In this document: positions 22,913 to 34,176 of the stretch, piece by piece | Position numbering within the stretch: position 1 is the first letter of the stretch | Layout of the letters: every line of letters starts with the position of its first letter | Origin: Sorghum bicolor | Taxonomy: Eukaryota > Streptophyta > Magnoliopsida > Poales > Poaceae | Length of the DNA: 64,000 nt | Assembly (NCBI RefSeq): GCF_000003195.3 | Contig: NC_012870.2 | Coordinates: 40,391,492 to 40,455,491 of the forward strand | Direction of reading: 5' to 3' | The notes under the pieces: model-generated | Database searches by the model: none | Told to the model about the DNA's origin: nothing | What the model saw: the letters and a program-made list of their open reading frames with translations, nothing else | Program-made: the position numbers and the translations under genes

Positions 22913-25900
22913 ATGCCTGTAAGACTCGTCGCCGCCGACGACTGGCGCCCGTCGTCGATGACGGAGCGCCGGCTGTTAGAGCTCGAGAAGGAGGGACTGC
23001 TGCGCCGTCGCCAGAATGGATCGCGCCGCCAGCGAGCCACAGGGCGCCTCAGCCACCCGAAGGCTACGTGGTGTCGTTCGCCAAGTTTCACCGCCACGGT
23101 TTGGGCGCGCCTCCAAGCCGCTTCATGCGGGCCCTCTGCTTCCATTATGGGGTGGAGCTGCAGCACTTCTCTCCGAACGCCATCACCGTGGCGGCGGTCT
23201 TCGCCGCCGTGTGTGAGGGCTTCCTAGGGATGATGCCGCACTGGGAGCTGTGGCTCCACCTCTACAGGGGCGAGCTGTTTCACGCCTCCACCGGAACCAC
23301 GGGCGTGAGGAAACCCGTGCGAGCGGGTTGCCTCAATCTGGTGCAGAAGACGGGGAAGACGGACCGGCCGCGGGAGTACATCCCGGTAGGGTTGTCGACC
23401 AACCACGCCGGTTGGGACTCCCAATGGTTCTACCTGCGGAACGACGACAACCTCCTACCTTCCTACTCGGGCCGTCTGATCTTGGAGCGCCCAGCGGACT
23501 GGACGTACGGCGTCGTCCAAGCTCATCAGCCTCGGCTCGACCCTCTCCTCGACGCCCTGAAGAAGCTTCGCCAGGAAGGTTTGACTGCCGCCCTCGTCCT
23601 CTCGGCCGTCCATCATCGGAGAGTTCTCCCTCTGATGTCGCGACCGCTGAGGATGGACGAGATGGGCCCTGGCGTCTTGTCTTGGGACCTCGAGGCATGT
23701 CGGATGTCCAGCGAGCCTCCGGCGGACGATGAAGTCACGGCCCGAGTCAGGGCCGCAATTGCCGGTGATTTTAAGCCGGAGCATGTCAACGGCTTCCCCA
23801 TGAGACCTGACGCGGGCTCGATCGATCTGGTGCGCTTTCTTCTTGCGCGCATCCTCGATTCTAGGTTTCCCCTCTCCCCTCTCTTTTTTTTCTAAGTCTA
23901 CCTTAGTTTTGGCAGGGTCAGATTGATGTCCGGTCCTCGAGGCCTCCAGTAAAGGAGGACGAGGTCGATCGCGACAAACGGCGCCAATCCGCCGAGAAGC
24001 TGAAGTCTGCCAAGGACTCCGCAAAGAAGGGGGAGAAGAAGAAGAATCTCGACCGCCAAGCATTAGAGGTGCGTCGAGCCAAATCCAGGCAGAGGGGGGA
24101 GCCTGAGGAAGAATCCCCCAACGATGACGATGACGACGACGAGAGTAGCGATGACTCCGAGGGGATGGCGTCGCGCCTCGATCGGATCCTCGAGGGCCCG
24201 CCTCGAGGTGACGTCGACGCCCCCCGGACGGAGGCGCTGGAGGAGGGTCCGAGCGGATCTCGTCGTCCCCGGCCCGACGCTCCTTCCGCGCTCAAGGCGG
24301 GCCAAGACGCACCGCGCCCTCCCCTGGCGCCCAGGGAGAGCGGTCCGGCTAGGTCCCAGGCGTCGGGGCCGCTAACCCGTGGTCGCGCTGCGGCCTCTGA
24401 GAAAGGAGACGCCGGCCGTAGGAGCGCGAGTCCCGGCGCCCGCCAGGCGGGGTCCGACGTACCTAGGCCGGTTTCTGCCCTCGAGGGGCCTAGCGCCCCG
24501 ACGCGGGGTGGCTCGAGGCCCGCTGGTCGGGGTGGCGGAAGGCGAGCCGTTCTGCCCGTGGGGTAAGCCCTTTTGTTGTTGCGGTCTTTGTCCCCCCATT
24601 CTTTCACCTTTCCTCACGTGCTGACTTTTTCTCAGGCTGAAACGGACCCTCGAGCAGGCCCAACCATCGATGGCCAAGAGGCTCAGAACGGGTGCCGCCT
24701 CCACGGAACTAGGTTCGTAGTTAATTCCTGGGTGTCGCGATATTATTACGTCGGTTATCATAACGTCTGACCCTTACCCTTTGTTTTGTAGGCTCGTCAA
24801 GCACCCAACCTCCAGCCGGCGTCGAGATTGTTTCACCTCGTCCCGCGCCTACTCCGCCGCCACCGACTCATGATGCGGCCCCCCAGACGCGAGCGTCAGA
24901 AGGAGCCCCCAAGCCCTCTCGATTGGGGGTCGAGGGGGAACCCATCACCATCAGCGATACGTCTGATGGCAACGAAGCGTCTGGGGGCGCTCGACCCATG
25001 GAGGAGGAAGTGTCGACTCCCAACGTCGCGGGACGAACTCCCTGGCCCGCGGGTCTTCGAGCCCTCGAGGCGCAAAGGAAGATGGTGGAGGAGGAGGGGC
25101 GGGAGCGTGAGGCGACGCAGCCGTCACTGGAGCAGCAGCAGCAGCGACCCCAGCCGAAGGGGCAACTGCAGCATCAGCAGGAGGAGCCGCAGCAGCAGCT
25201 GGGGCAGCAACAGCAGCTGGGGGGCCAAGAGAACGAGCCACTCGAGCCCCCGCCTCAAATTTTGGCCGAACCGGCGCCGCTGGCGTCGCAAGAGCCCGGC
25301 GATCAAGAGGGAGATTTGCCGGTGTACGGGCCTCCCACCCCAGCGTGGCTCCTCCCGGGGGCGCCTGCCGCGATCCGGGCAGAGTCGGGGCGAGCGGACG
25401 GAGTGGTGGCGCTCGCCTGCATGATGCGCACCCCCACCGACCCCGAGTCCGAGATCAAGAGGACACTCTACGGCATGGACGGGATTGCCCCAGGGTTCCT
25501 CCGGGAGCGTCGAGCGTGGGAGGACCGCTTTCCCTCTGAGGAGGACGAGATCGGGTCGTCTGGGAGCAAGGACGGTACGTGGAAGACGGTGGATGACGAC
25601 GGGCGGTTCCCTTGCCTCGCCGACCTGTTCTTGCGCCACGGGGGTTCCCTCGAGACCGTCGAGAACTTTCTCCGCGGCGTCAAGGTGCGGGCTGATCGGG
25701 AAATGGAGAACTGGTGTCCCGATCGGATTCGTATCCGAGCTTCCAGCGACCCGTCCGAGCCCAATATCTTCCTTGATGACAAGAAGGAGGTCGAGAAGTG
25801 GGAGCATGTCGAGGAGCTCTGCCTTTGGATGAAACACGTGGTGGGGCTCCTATCGGACGTCATCAACAACGGGCTCGGGCCAGCTTATTTTGTAAGTGTT

Positions 25901-27186
25901 TCTTGAATTCCAATCTTTATGGTGCTCTCTGGTTTCCGTATTCTAATCCATCCGACCCCTGATTCGCAGGATATGAAAGAGACCTCTCGCATTAAATCCA
26001 GCTTCATACATGCCACGAGGGGCGGATGGGAGCAGCTTCCCCTCCTCAAGGATCAACTCCTCGAGTCGCAGGAAAACCTGCTTAAGGCTTACAAAGATCT
26101 CATAGCACTCGAGGAGGAGAAGAAGGCGAGGGAGGCAGCTCTGGCCGAGGCCCGGGAGGTCTCGAAGAAGGCGGAGGAGGAGGTGATGCGGCTACGGGAG
26201 CGGGCTCTTACGGTCGAGGAGGCCGCGTCCAGAGCCCGGGAGGAGGCCCTGTCCTACCAGAGCGTCATTGCGGATCTGGACAAGGAGAAGGGCCTTCTCC
26301 AAACCGACCTGGACTCCCTCCGCGATACCTTCCAGAAGATGAAGGTGGCGTACGTGGACAATGAGGTCGCCAGGGGTGCCGCCGAGGACGCAAAGAAGAA
26401 AGCCCTCGAAGACCTCGAGATGGAGCGAGCTCGATCCCGTAGTCTCTCTGACGACGTCGAGCGTCTGAAGGGAGAACTGCTGGAGAAGAGTGGAGCCGTC
26501 GCTCAGGCTGGCAGGGTGATCGAAGGTCTCCGCGTCGCCAATACTGAGCTGACGCGCTCCAACAGAGAGATCGAGCGTGGCAACACCAGATTGGTTGGCG
26601 AGAACACGGCTCTAGAGGAGAGCATCAAAGGTATGTTCCCTTTGTCGAATTTCCTTTTCGAGGTATGCTTGAGTTTTTCCTAAAGCTCCTTTGTATTGGC
26701 ATTTGTAGGGCTCAAGGACGAACTCCTGGCCGCCCAAGCCGAGGCTCGCAACGCCAAGGCTCAACTCGAGGCTGAGGTTGCTTTGAACCGTCGAGTGCGG
26801 ACGGCGATAAGCGATCTCTCGACATCTTGGGAGGTCGAGCCTATGGATGAGTCGAGGGAGGACTCTCGAGGCGACGCACTGGTCGATCAGCTGTGCTACT
26901 TAGGTGCGACGCTGCGAGATCGGGTGCGGGATGCCCTCCACATCGGGTGAAGCGGGCGATGGCGGTTGTCTGCTCGGGCTTCTCCTACGACATGGAGGTA
27001 GTATCCCACGGCTTCGTCACCGACATCTCTAAGACCGACGCGGAGAACGAAGAAAGGCTTCACGCTTTGATCGACGACGCGGAGGCTCCTGGAGAGAGGC
27101 TGGCCAAGCTATTTGAGCCTGAGGTGCTTCCTCCTGAGACTGGCTCGGGCGGAGGTGAGGGTGGCGAGGATCGTACCATGGACTGA
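22913..27186 (+). pseudogene. antisense six-exon gene of the Tat element (Transposase_28-type protein), two frameshifts
   Basis: Proposed exons: 22913-23829, 23916-24562, 24636-24712, 24792-25891, 25970-26630, 26709-27186. All five introns are short (73-86 bp), GT-AG, and keep the frame. Exon 1 encodes the domain known as 'putative gypsy type transposon' (Transposase_28): a start like TERRLLELEKEGLL, then VVSFAKFHRHGLG, HYGVELQHFSPN and CEGFLGMMPHWELW. A charged, acidic and Pro-rich middle follows, then a Gln-rich tract (about 25130-25220) and a long coiled coil (exons 5-6). Single-base deletions break the frame near 23003 and in a G run near 26946. Allowing for them the model is 1,294 codons. 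It runs opposite to gag-pol. Molecular role unknown. Confidence 0.72.
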
Positions 27187-27739
27187 GGCCTGCGAGCCTG
27201 CTCGGGGTGCCTGGGGCCCCTTGTATAAGACTTTGTTAATCCTGTTTTTAAGCGATACAGTATTTTTGTGGTTGTTAAATGTTTGTTTGTCTTTCCACTC
27301 GAGGTTCTTTTATTTCTTTTTGCGCCTACATATGTGTTCCTTGTTCGATTTTTCGTAAAAGACATCTTCGATCGCCTCGAGGGTGAGGGAGTGAGTAGAG
27401 TTTCCATAGCCCGGGGGCGTAGGTGTTCTCAGGCTCGCTATCCTTCGGTCCTCGAGGGGCTCGAGGCGCCTCGACTACTCGATCGTTCAAGGTTTACTAA
27501 GTAGGAAAGAGAGAAACTTTTTGGCTTTTTTGACGCTTGGGGAGGGGTCGTCCCTCTGGTAGCCCCCGAGGGGGTGCGGACTATGATGGGTCATGGTCGG
27601 CATCCCCTTTTGATGTCGAGACTATAACTCGTAACTATTTTTGGTGCAGAAAGAAACCGCTCGAGGGAAAGATTTTATTTATTCATGCGTTCATTTACAA
27701 AGTCTTCGTACAAAAAGTAGGATCGTAAATCTAGGACTT
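27187..27739. other. convergent 3' region between antisense gene and pol
   Basis: The antisense gene and pol end tail to tail here, about 550 bases apart. It holds the third copy of the polypurine 12-mer (27559-27570), where an internal plus-strand primer could act, and T-rich stretches on the plus strand suitable for polyadenylation. No open frame with a recognised domain. Confidence 0.5.
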
Positions 27740-30700
27740 CTAGGGGTAGAATCGACGTAGCTGTTCGATGTTCCATGCGTTGGTGAAGACCGCCCCCTTT
27801 TCGTCCGCCAATTTGTACGTTCCTGGCTTAAGGACCTCGGCCACCACGTACGGGCCTTCCCAAGGTGGGGTCAGCTTGTGGCGTCCTTGGTTGCTTTGCC
27901 GGCGTCGTAGGACTAGGTCGCCTACGTTGAGGTCCCTCTTGCGCACGTGCTTGTCGTGGTAGCGTCGGAGTCTCTGCTGATATCTAGCAGAGTTGAGGAG
28001 GGCCATATCTCGAGCCTCCTCGAGTTGGTCGACCGCGTTTTCCTGAGTCTCTTTGTTCGATTGCTCGTTGTAAGCCTTGAGTCGTGGTGACCCATATTCG
28101 AGATCTGTGGGGAGGATGGCTTCAGAGCCGTAGACCATGAAGAATGGGGTGTATTTTGTGGCCTTGCTTGGCGTTGTCCTAAGGCTCCATAGGACTGAGG
28201 AAAGCTCCTCGACCCACTTCTTGCCGAATTTCTTCAATCGATTGTAGATTCTTGGCTTGAGTCCTTGCAGAATCATGCCGTTGGCACGCTCGACCTGGCC
28301 GTTAGTTCGAGGGTGGGCTACTGCGGACCAGTTCACACGGATGTGATGCTGATCGCAGAAATCCAAGAACTTTCTGCCAGTGAACTGGGTGCCGTTGTCG
28401 GTGATGATGACATTGGGGATCCCAAACCGATGGATGATGTCGGAGAAGAAGAGGACGGCCTGCTCGGAGCGGATGTTGGTGATGGGTCGAGCCTCGATCC
28501 ATTTGGAGAACTTGTCGATAGCCACCAGCAAATGGGTATATCCTCCTTTCGCTTTTTGTAGAGGCCCTACTAAGTCGAGCCCCCATACCGCAAACGGCCA
28601 GGTGATGGGGATCATCTGAAGAGCGTGTGCGGGCAGGTGCGTCTGTTTGGCGTAGAATTGGCACCCATGACACGAGCGTACGAGCTCGATGGCATCCGCC
28701 ACGGCCGTTGGCCAGTAAAAACCTTGCCGGAAAGCGTTTCCTACAAGGGTTCGTGGGGCGGCGTGGTGGCCGCAAGCCCCCGAGTGCAGGTCGTCGAGGA
28801 GTTTTCGGCCTTCCTCTACGGTGATGCAACGTTGTAAGACCCCCGTCGGGCTCCGTCGATATAGCTCGTTGTCTTCGCCATAGATCACATATGATTTGGC
28901 CCGTCGAGCAATACGACGAGCTTCTGTCCTGTCTTTTGGCAACTCACCGCGGATAAGGCAGTCGAGGAACGGTGTGCGCCAATCGAATGGTCGACCCGGT
29001 TGTCGTTCTATTTCCATCACCTCTTCCTCCATCAAGAGCGCATCGACAACATTGGTAGGTTGGGCGATGGTGGTGTCGACGCCAGCCCCCGTGCCTAGGT
29101 CGACGGATGGCTCGTGTAGATCCTTTGAGAATGCATCAGGCGGCACTGTGCCTCTGGTAGATGCAATCTTGGCGAGTTCGTCGGCTGCCTCGTTGTAGCG
29201 TCGAGCGACATGGACAAGCTCGAGGCCGTGGAATTTGTCTTCGAGTCGACGCACCTCCTTGCAGTATGCTTCCATTTTTGGGTCATGGCAACTCGAGGTT
29301 TTCATTACCTGGTCGATGACGAGTTGGGAGTCGCCTCGGACGTCGAGGCGTCGGACTCCTAACTCGATAGCGATTTTGAGACCGTTGACGAGGGCCTCAT
29401 ATTCTGCGACATTGTTAGATGCGGCGAAATGAATCCTGATTATGTACCTCATGTGGACGCCCAAGGGTGAGATGAACAGTAGGCCGGCCCCGGCCCCAGT
29501 TTTCATGAGTGACCCGTCGAAATACATTGTCCACAGCTCCGCCTGGACCTGAGTTGGGGGAAGCTGGGAGTCCGTCCATTCCGCGACGAAGTCTACCAGG
29601 GCTTGCGATTTGATGGCCTTTCGAGGCGCGTAAGTGAGAGTCTCGCTCATGAGCTCGACCGACCACTTAGCTATTCTTCCCGTGGCCTCCTTGCTCTGGA
29701 TTATCTCGCCCAAGGGGAAAGAAGAGACCACCGTGATAGGGTGACCAAGGAAGTAATGTTGCAGTTTGCGGCGGGCAAGGATTACGGCGTAGATCAGCTT
29801 CTGGATTTGGGGGTAACGCGCCTTGGTCTTCGAAAGCACCTCGCTGACGAAGTAGACTGGCCTTTGGACCGGCAGCGCGTGACCCTCCTCTTGTCTTTCG
29901 ACCACCACCGCCGCGCTGACGACCTGGGTCGTCGACGCGACGTAGAGGAGTAGCGGCTCCGCAGGTTGAGGTGGAACCAGGACTGGTGCCGAGGTCAGCA
30001 TCTTTTTCAGTTTTTCAAGTGCTTCCTCGGCCTCGGGGGTCCAAGAAAAGCGCTCGACCTTCTTTAGGAGTCGATATAACGGTAATGCCTTTTCTCCTAG
30101 CCTCGAGATGAAACGGCTCAGAGCCGCCAGGCACCCCGTGACTTTCTGTACACCCTTGATGTCTCGGATCGGCCCCATTCTCGTGATGGCCGAGACTTTC
30201 TCGGGGTTGGCCTCGATGCCGCGCTGTGAAACAATGTATCCTAGGAGCATGCCTCGAGGCACGCCGAAAACGCACTTCTCGGGATTAAGCTTGATCCGGC
30301 TGGTGCGTAAGCAGCTGAAGGCAACCTCGAGGTCCTGGATCAGGTCTCCTCGTTGCTTTGACTTGACGACAATGTCGTCGACGTAGGCCTCGACCGTTGA
30401 GCCTATATGTTCGCCAAATACGTGGAGCATGCAACGTTGATACGTGGCTCCCGCGTTTCGAAGCCCAAATGGCATGGTCACGTAGCAATACATCCCGAAA
30501 GGTGTGATGAAAGAGGTCGCGAGCTGGTCGGACTCTTTCATTTTAATTTGGTGATAACCAGAATAAGCATCAAGGAAAGAAAGGGTTTCACATCCCGCGG
30601 TAGAATCGACAATCTGATCTATGCGTGGCAATGGAAAGGGAACTTTCGGACATGCTTTATTCAAACTAGTATAATCGACACACATCCTCATTTTCCCATT

Positions 30701-30967
30701 CTTTTTCTTAACTAATACAGGGTTCGCTAACCAGTCAGGATGATGAACCTCCTTGATGAATCCGGCCGTCAAAAGCTTGTGGACTTCCTCGCCAATGATC
30801 TTGCGCTTTTCCTCGTCGAATCGGCGCAACCGCTGCTTCACTGGCTTGGAACCGGCTCGAATCTCCAAGGAGTGCTCGGCGACTTCCCTCGGTATGCCCG
30901 GCATATCCGAGGGACTCCATGCAAACATATCAGCATTTGCACGGAGAAAGTCGACGAGCACGGCTTC
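27740..30967 (-). CDS. pol: Tat element pol: RT, RNase H, archaeal-type RNase H, integrase
   Basis: Open for about 1,075 codons. The order is an N-terminal FAWSPSDMPGIP motif, RT (YSGYHQIKM; catalytic AYVDDIVVKS), a first RNase H (VYFVSEVLSKTKARYP), then a second RNase H. The second keeps its acidic residues (MYFDGS, AEYEAL, RGDSQL, NEAADELA). Integrase follows with an HHCC-type region (SCHGCQFY) and D-D-E core (WGLDLVGP, ITDNGTQF, NGQVERANG). It is in the same frame as gag upstream, separated only by a TAG at 30968-30970. Expression would need readthrough, or the stop is a recent mutation of CAG. All catalytic motifs look intact. Confidence 0.92.
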   Translation of the reverse strand, partial: EAVLVDFLRANADMFAWSPSDMPGIPREVAEHSLEIRAGSKPVKQRLRRFDEEKRKIIGEEVHKLLTAGFIKEVHHPDWLANPVLVKKKNGKMRMCVDYTSLNKACPKVPFPLPRIDQIVDSTAGCETLSFLDAYSGYHQIKMKESDQLATSFITPFGMYCYVTMPFGLRNAGATYQRCMLHVFGEHIGSTVEAYVDDIVVKSKQRGDLIQDLEVAFSCLRTSRIKLNPEKCVFGVPRGMLLGYIVSQRGIEANPEKVSAITRMGPIRDIKGVQKVTGCLAALSRFISRLGEKALPLYRLLKKVERFSWTPEAEEALEKLKKMLTSAPVLVPPQPAEPLLLYVASTTQVVSAAVVVERQEEGHALPVQRPVYFVSEVLSKTKARYPQIQKLIYAVILARRKLQHYFLGHPITVVSSFPLGEIIQSKEATGRIAKWSVELMSETLTYAPRKAIKSQALVDFVAEWTDSQLPPTQVQAELWTMYFDGSLMKTGAGAGLLFISPLGVHMRYIIRIHFAASNNVAEYEALVNGLKIAIELGVRRLDVRGDSQLVIDQVMKTSSCHDPKMEAYCKEVRRLEDKFHGLELVHVARRYNEAADELAKIASTRGTVPPDAFSKDLHEPSVDLGTGAGVDTTIAQPTNVVDALLMEEEVMEIERQPGRPFDWRTPFLDCLIRGELPKDRTEARRIARRAKSYVIYGEDNELYRRSPTGVLQRCITVEEGRKLLDDLHSGACGHHAAPRTLVGNAFRQGFYWPTAVADAIELVRSCHGCQFYAKQTHLPAHALQMIPITWPFAVWGLDLVGPLQKAKGGYTHLLVAIDKFSKWIEARPITNIRSEQAVLFFSDIIHRFGIPNVIITDNGTQFTGRKFLDFCDQHHIRVNWSAVAHPRTNGQVERANGMILQGLKPRIYNRLKKFGKKWVEELSSVLWSLRTTPSKATKYTPFFMVYGSEAILPTDLEYGSPRLKAYNEQSNKETQENAVDQLEEARDMALLNSARYQQRLRRYHDKHVRKRDLNVGDLVLRRRQSNQGRHKLTPPWEGPYVVAEVLKPGTYKLADEKGAVFTNAWNIEQLRRFYP

Positions 30968-33900
30968 CTATTTGGGGTCGAGGTCGGTGCTGATCGTCAG
31001 CACCTTGCCGTCGGAGTTGTTGGGGTCGAGCGGGATCTTCTTAGTTCCTTCCGCCGCCTCAAAGCTGCCCGCATGACGTTTAGGCTCTGGAGCCTCAGCG
31101 GCCATGGCCTCGAGCTTTGCAACGAGCTCGGTGGAGCTCTCGACCGCCTCCCCGTACTCGACGCACTCGACGTCGCATTCGTACGCGTGCTCGAAGGAGG
31201 AACTGACGGTGATGACGCCTTTGGGACCAGGCATCTTCAGCTTCAAGTATGTGTAGTTGGGTATAGCCATGAACTTGGCGTAGCCCGGGCGCCCGATGAT
31301 GGCGTGGTACGTGCCTCGGAACCCAACCACCTCAAAAGTGAGGGTCTCCTTCCTGAAGTTGGCCGCCGTGCCGAAGCAGACCGGTAGGTCGATTCGACCT
31401 ACTGGCAGTGCCTTTTTCCCCGGTACGACGCCGTGGAAACCGCCGGCGCTCGGCTGGAGGCGTCCTCTATCGATGCCGAGGAGGTCGAGGGTCTCGAGGT
31501 AGATGATGTTGAGGCTACTGCCACCATCCATCAGCACTTTCGAGAGTCGGGTGTTGATGATGATAGGGTCGACGACGAGCGGGTAGATGCCTGGGGCGAC
31601 CACCTTGTCAGGGTGATCTTCTCGGTCGAAGGTGATGGGAGTGCTTGACCAGCTAAGATAATGGGGCACCGCCATTCTTGCTGCAAAGACTTCGCGATGC
31701 TCCCTTTTGCGCTGCCTCGCGGTCAACTGAGTCGAAGGCCCACCATAGATCATGTAGCAGTCGTGGACGGCGGGGAAACTGTCGTCATCTTTGTTGTCTT
31801 CCTTGCCGCCAGCCTTCTCCTTCTTGGAGTCCTCGCGCGTATCTTTTTGGAACCTCTGACCGTCGAAATGCTTTCTCAGCATACGACAGTCCTTGAGTTT
31901 GTGGTTAGCGCCTCCCTTATGGTAAGGGCACGGCTCCTCCAACATCTTGTCGAAGATGCCTCCCTCCGGAGGGCCTCGCGGCTTCTTTCGATCCATCGCG
32001 GCGACAAGGTCGTCACCCGAATCTCCCTGGTGGAACTGCCGCACCTTCTGCTTCTTTTTATTTTTCTTGAGGCCTCGACTGGAAGTCCCATCTTCATCGA
32101 CGGGCTGCTTGCCTTTTCTTCCTTCTGAGCTGAAGAAGGCGCCGACTGCCTCCTCCCCTGCCGCGTAGTTAGCTACTACGTCCATCAGCTCGTCGACGGT
32201 CTGAGGTCGATTGCGGCCTAATTCCCGCACCAAGTCTCGACTGGTGGTGCCCGAGACGAACGCCAAGATGACGTCGTGGTCGGGGATGTGTGGCAACTCA
32301 GTGCGCTGCTTCGAGAAGCGTCGAGCGTACTCCCGAAGAGTCTCTCCTGACTTCTGCTTGCATTTGCTGAGGTCCCACGAGTTCCCTGGCCGTATATAGG
32401 TCCCTTTGAAATTACCCTCGAAGACTCTGACCAGGTCAACCCAGTTGTGAATCTGATTGGATGGGAGTTCCTCGAGCCATCGACGGGCGGTGTCAGAGAG
32501 AAAAAGGGGTAGCTGTCTGATGATGGCTCGATCATCCCCCCGAGCGCCACCTAGCTGACAAGCCAGCCTGAAATCGGCCAGCCATAGCTCTGGCTTGGTT
32601 TCTCCATTGTACTTCGCGATGCTGGTTGGGGGTCGGAATGGACTAGGCAGGGGCGTGCTGCGAATCGCCCTGCTGAACACCCGCGGGCCCGGTGGCTCGG
32701 GGGCCACCCGGTCCTCGTCGCTGTCGTACGTCCCACCGCGATGCGCGCTATAACCACGTTCTTCCGCGTCTCCGTGCCGGCGGCGTCTATTTTCTTTGAC
32801 ATCGTGTCGCGCGTCGTGTCGACGTTGATTGTCGGCAGGGAGGATGAGAGCGGCCTTTCTACCTTGAGGGGGAGGTTGTTGCTGGACAGACACCTCCTCT
32901 TCGATTAGAGGCTGTTCGTCGCGCTTCTCTGTGGCAGCCCCTCGTCGTCGAGATGCTGAACTTTCGGCTTGTTGAACTGCCGCCACCTGGAGCAATGTCT
33001 GAACTTCATCTCGAATTCGTCGGGCCTGGGAATTTGATGGTTCCGGCATGTTACGTAGCAGCATCGTCGCTGCCACTACATTCTGGCCTGCTCGAGGGAA
33101 ACGGCTGACGGGTTGCTCCGCCTCTGCGTCACCGACGATCTGTCGATGTACCTCACGAGCGCGTCTGCGGACACTTCCACCTGGCGAGTAGGGCAGGTGT
33201 TGTTCGAGGATTTGCTCGAGCAGGACGAGGCGCTCGCGATCTTCATCGAGCTTCATCTTGAGCTCCCGCAGCTGCGCGAGCTGCGCAGTTCTATCTTCCT
33301 GAGGAAGAGGGTCGAGCCGTCCGTCGTTCCCAGGTGTCCTGGGGTCTTCTTGCGCCGCGGGGGCTCGACCACCCGCAGCAGCATCCCGTGTCTCGTCGGT
33401 GGTTTCTGCCGCCCCGTCGAGGTGATAGCATTCCCTCGTAGGGTCATAGCTGTCTGTCTCAGAGTCGGAGTCCGGTTCGGCAGCGTGGAAACACCCACGT
33501 CCTTCCTCCAGCCATCGTTGCCTGAGGGAGGTGATCGAGTATCGTCCGGGGTCTAGACGGCGGAGGCCTCGTACTCGGGAGAGGTCCGGCAGTTCGGACG
33601 TCGGCCGCCGCGCTTCAGAGCTACGTGGGATGACCATTGGTCTTTCCACGTACGTCTGAGCGTTTGGGCGTATCGTCTTGGCGAGCGACGCCGCGGCGTT
33701 GTCCAACCCGAACGGCAGTGCCGCCCTTGGAGAGAACGACCCGTGTGGAAGCAGCCTAGCTGCGGTGGGGGAGGGTGCGCGAGACGCGTCTCCCCCCGTC
33801 GTCGCGTGGTGCTGAGTCGTCGTGCTTGTTGCTCGGTCACACGGTGTCGCCGACCCGTGGCCCACATCCTGCCTTGTGCGAGTTGTTGGTCGTACCGAAG

Positions 33901-34120
33901 CAGAGGGGCTGCGGTGGTGCTGCCCGCGCCTCTTCTTAGGCGGGGAGGCGTGGTGGTGAGGGCGTCTCGGGTCCTTCAACCGTGCTGGCGTAACGCGGAC
34001 TCCTCCTGGTCCTTTGACTGAGAGCAAGATCATGTCGTAGCCGGAGCCCGTAGACACGAACTCGAGACTCCCAAACCAAATCACCGTGGAGCGCGGAAGC
34101 GGCGAGGCAAGAGTAGCCAT
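30968..34120 (-). CDS. gag: Tat element gag and aspartic protease
   Basis: A 1,050-residue protein starting close to the primer site. The first 480 residues are basic, His/Arg/Pro-rich and low in complexity. The Gag core follows (KPELWLADFRLACQLGG; TARRWLEELP; REYARRFSKQRTELP). Then a CHHC-like knuckle (CPYHKGGANHKLKDC, about residue 725) and a protease with DGGSSLNI (about 863) and IIGRPGYAKF. DGG in place of DTG is common in this lineage. The coding stop is TAG, with pol continuing in frame. Confidence 0.9.
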   Translation of the reverse strand: MATLASPLPRSTVIWFGSLEFVSTGSGYDMILLSVKGPGGVRVTPARLKDPRRPHHHASPPKKRRGQHHRSPSASVRPTTRTRQDVGHGSATPCDRATSTTTQHHATTGGDASRAPSPTAARLLPHGSFSPRAALPFGLDNAAASLAKTIRPNAQTYVERPMVIPRSSEARRPTSELPDLSRVRGLRRLDPGRYSITSLRQRWLEEGRGCFHAAEPDSDSETDSYDPTRECYHLDGAAETTDETRDAAAGGRAPAAQEDPRTPGNDGRLDPLPQEDRTAQLAQLRELKMKLDEDRERLVLLEQILEQHLPYSPGGSVRRRAREVHRQIVGDAEAEQPVSRFPRAGQNVVAATMLLRNMPEPSNSQARRIRDEVQTLLQVAAVQQAESSASRRRGAATEKRDEQPLIEEEVSVQQQPPPQGRKAALILPADNQRRHDARHDVKENRRRRHGDAEERGYSAHRGGTYDSDEDRVAPEPPGPRVFSRAIRSTPLPSPFRPPTSIAKYNGETKPELWLADFRLACQLGGARGDDRAIIRQLPLFLSDTARRWLEELPSNQIHNWVDLVRVFEGNFKGTYIRPGNSWDLSKCKQKSGETLREYARRFSKQRTELPHIPDHDVILAFVSGTTSRDLVRELGRNRPQTVDELMDVVANYAAGEEAVGAFFSSEGRKGKQPVDEDGTSSRGLKKNKKKQKVRQFHQGDSGDDLVAAMDRKKPRGPPEGGIFDKMLEEPCPYHKGGANHKLKDCRMLRKHFDGQRFQKDTREDSKKEKAGGKEDNKDDDSFPAVHDCYMIYGGPSTQLTARQRKREHREVFAARMAVPHYLSWSSTPITFDREDHPDKVVAPGIYPLVVDPIIINTRLSKVLMDGGSSLNIIYLETLDLLGIDRGRLQPSAGGFHGVVPGKKALPVGRIDLPVCFGTAANFRKETLTFEVVGFRGTYHAIIGRPGYAKFMAIPNYTYLKLKMPGPKGVITVSSSFEHAYECDVECVEYGEAVESSTELVAKLEAMAAEAPEPKRHAGSFEAAEGTKKIPLDPNNSDGKVLTISTDLDPK

Positions 34121-34156
34121 CCGGGAAGTAGTGGGAAATCGGTAAAAAACACGCAG

Positions 34157-34174
34157 GACCTACCTGGCGCGCCA
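34157..34174 (-). other. primer-binding site of the Tat element
   Basis: Minus-strand TGGCGCGCCAGGTAGGTC starts two bases after the 5' LTR and has the TGG start expected for pairing to a tRNA CCA end. I could not assign the tRNA from memory. Confidence 0.65.
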
Positions 34175-34176
34175 AC

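Noticed and set aside
28265..34021. Many plus-strand frames of 60-215 codons opposite the Tat gag and pol
   Set aside because: Shadows of the minus-strand coding frames in GC-rich sequence.
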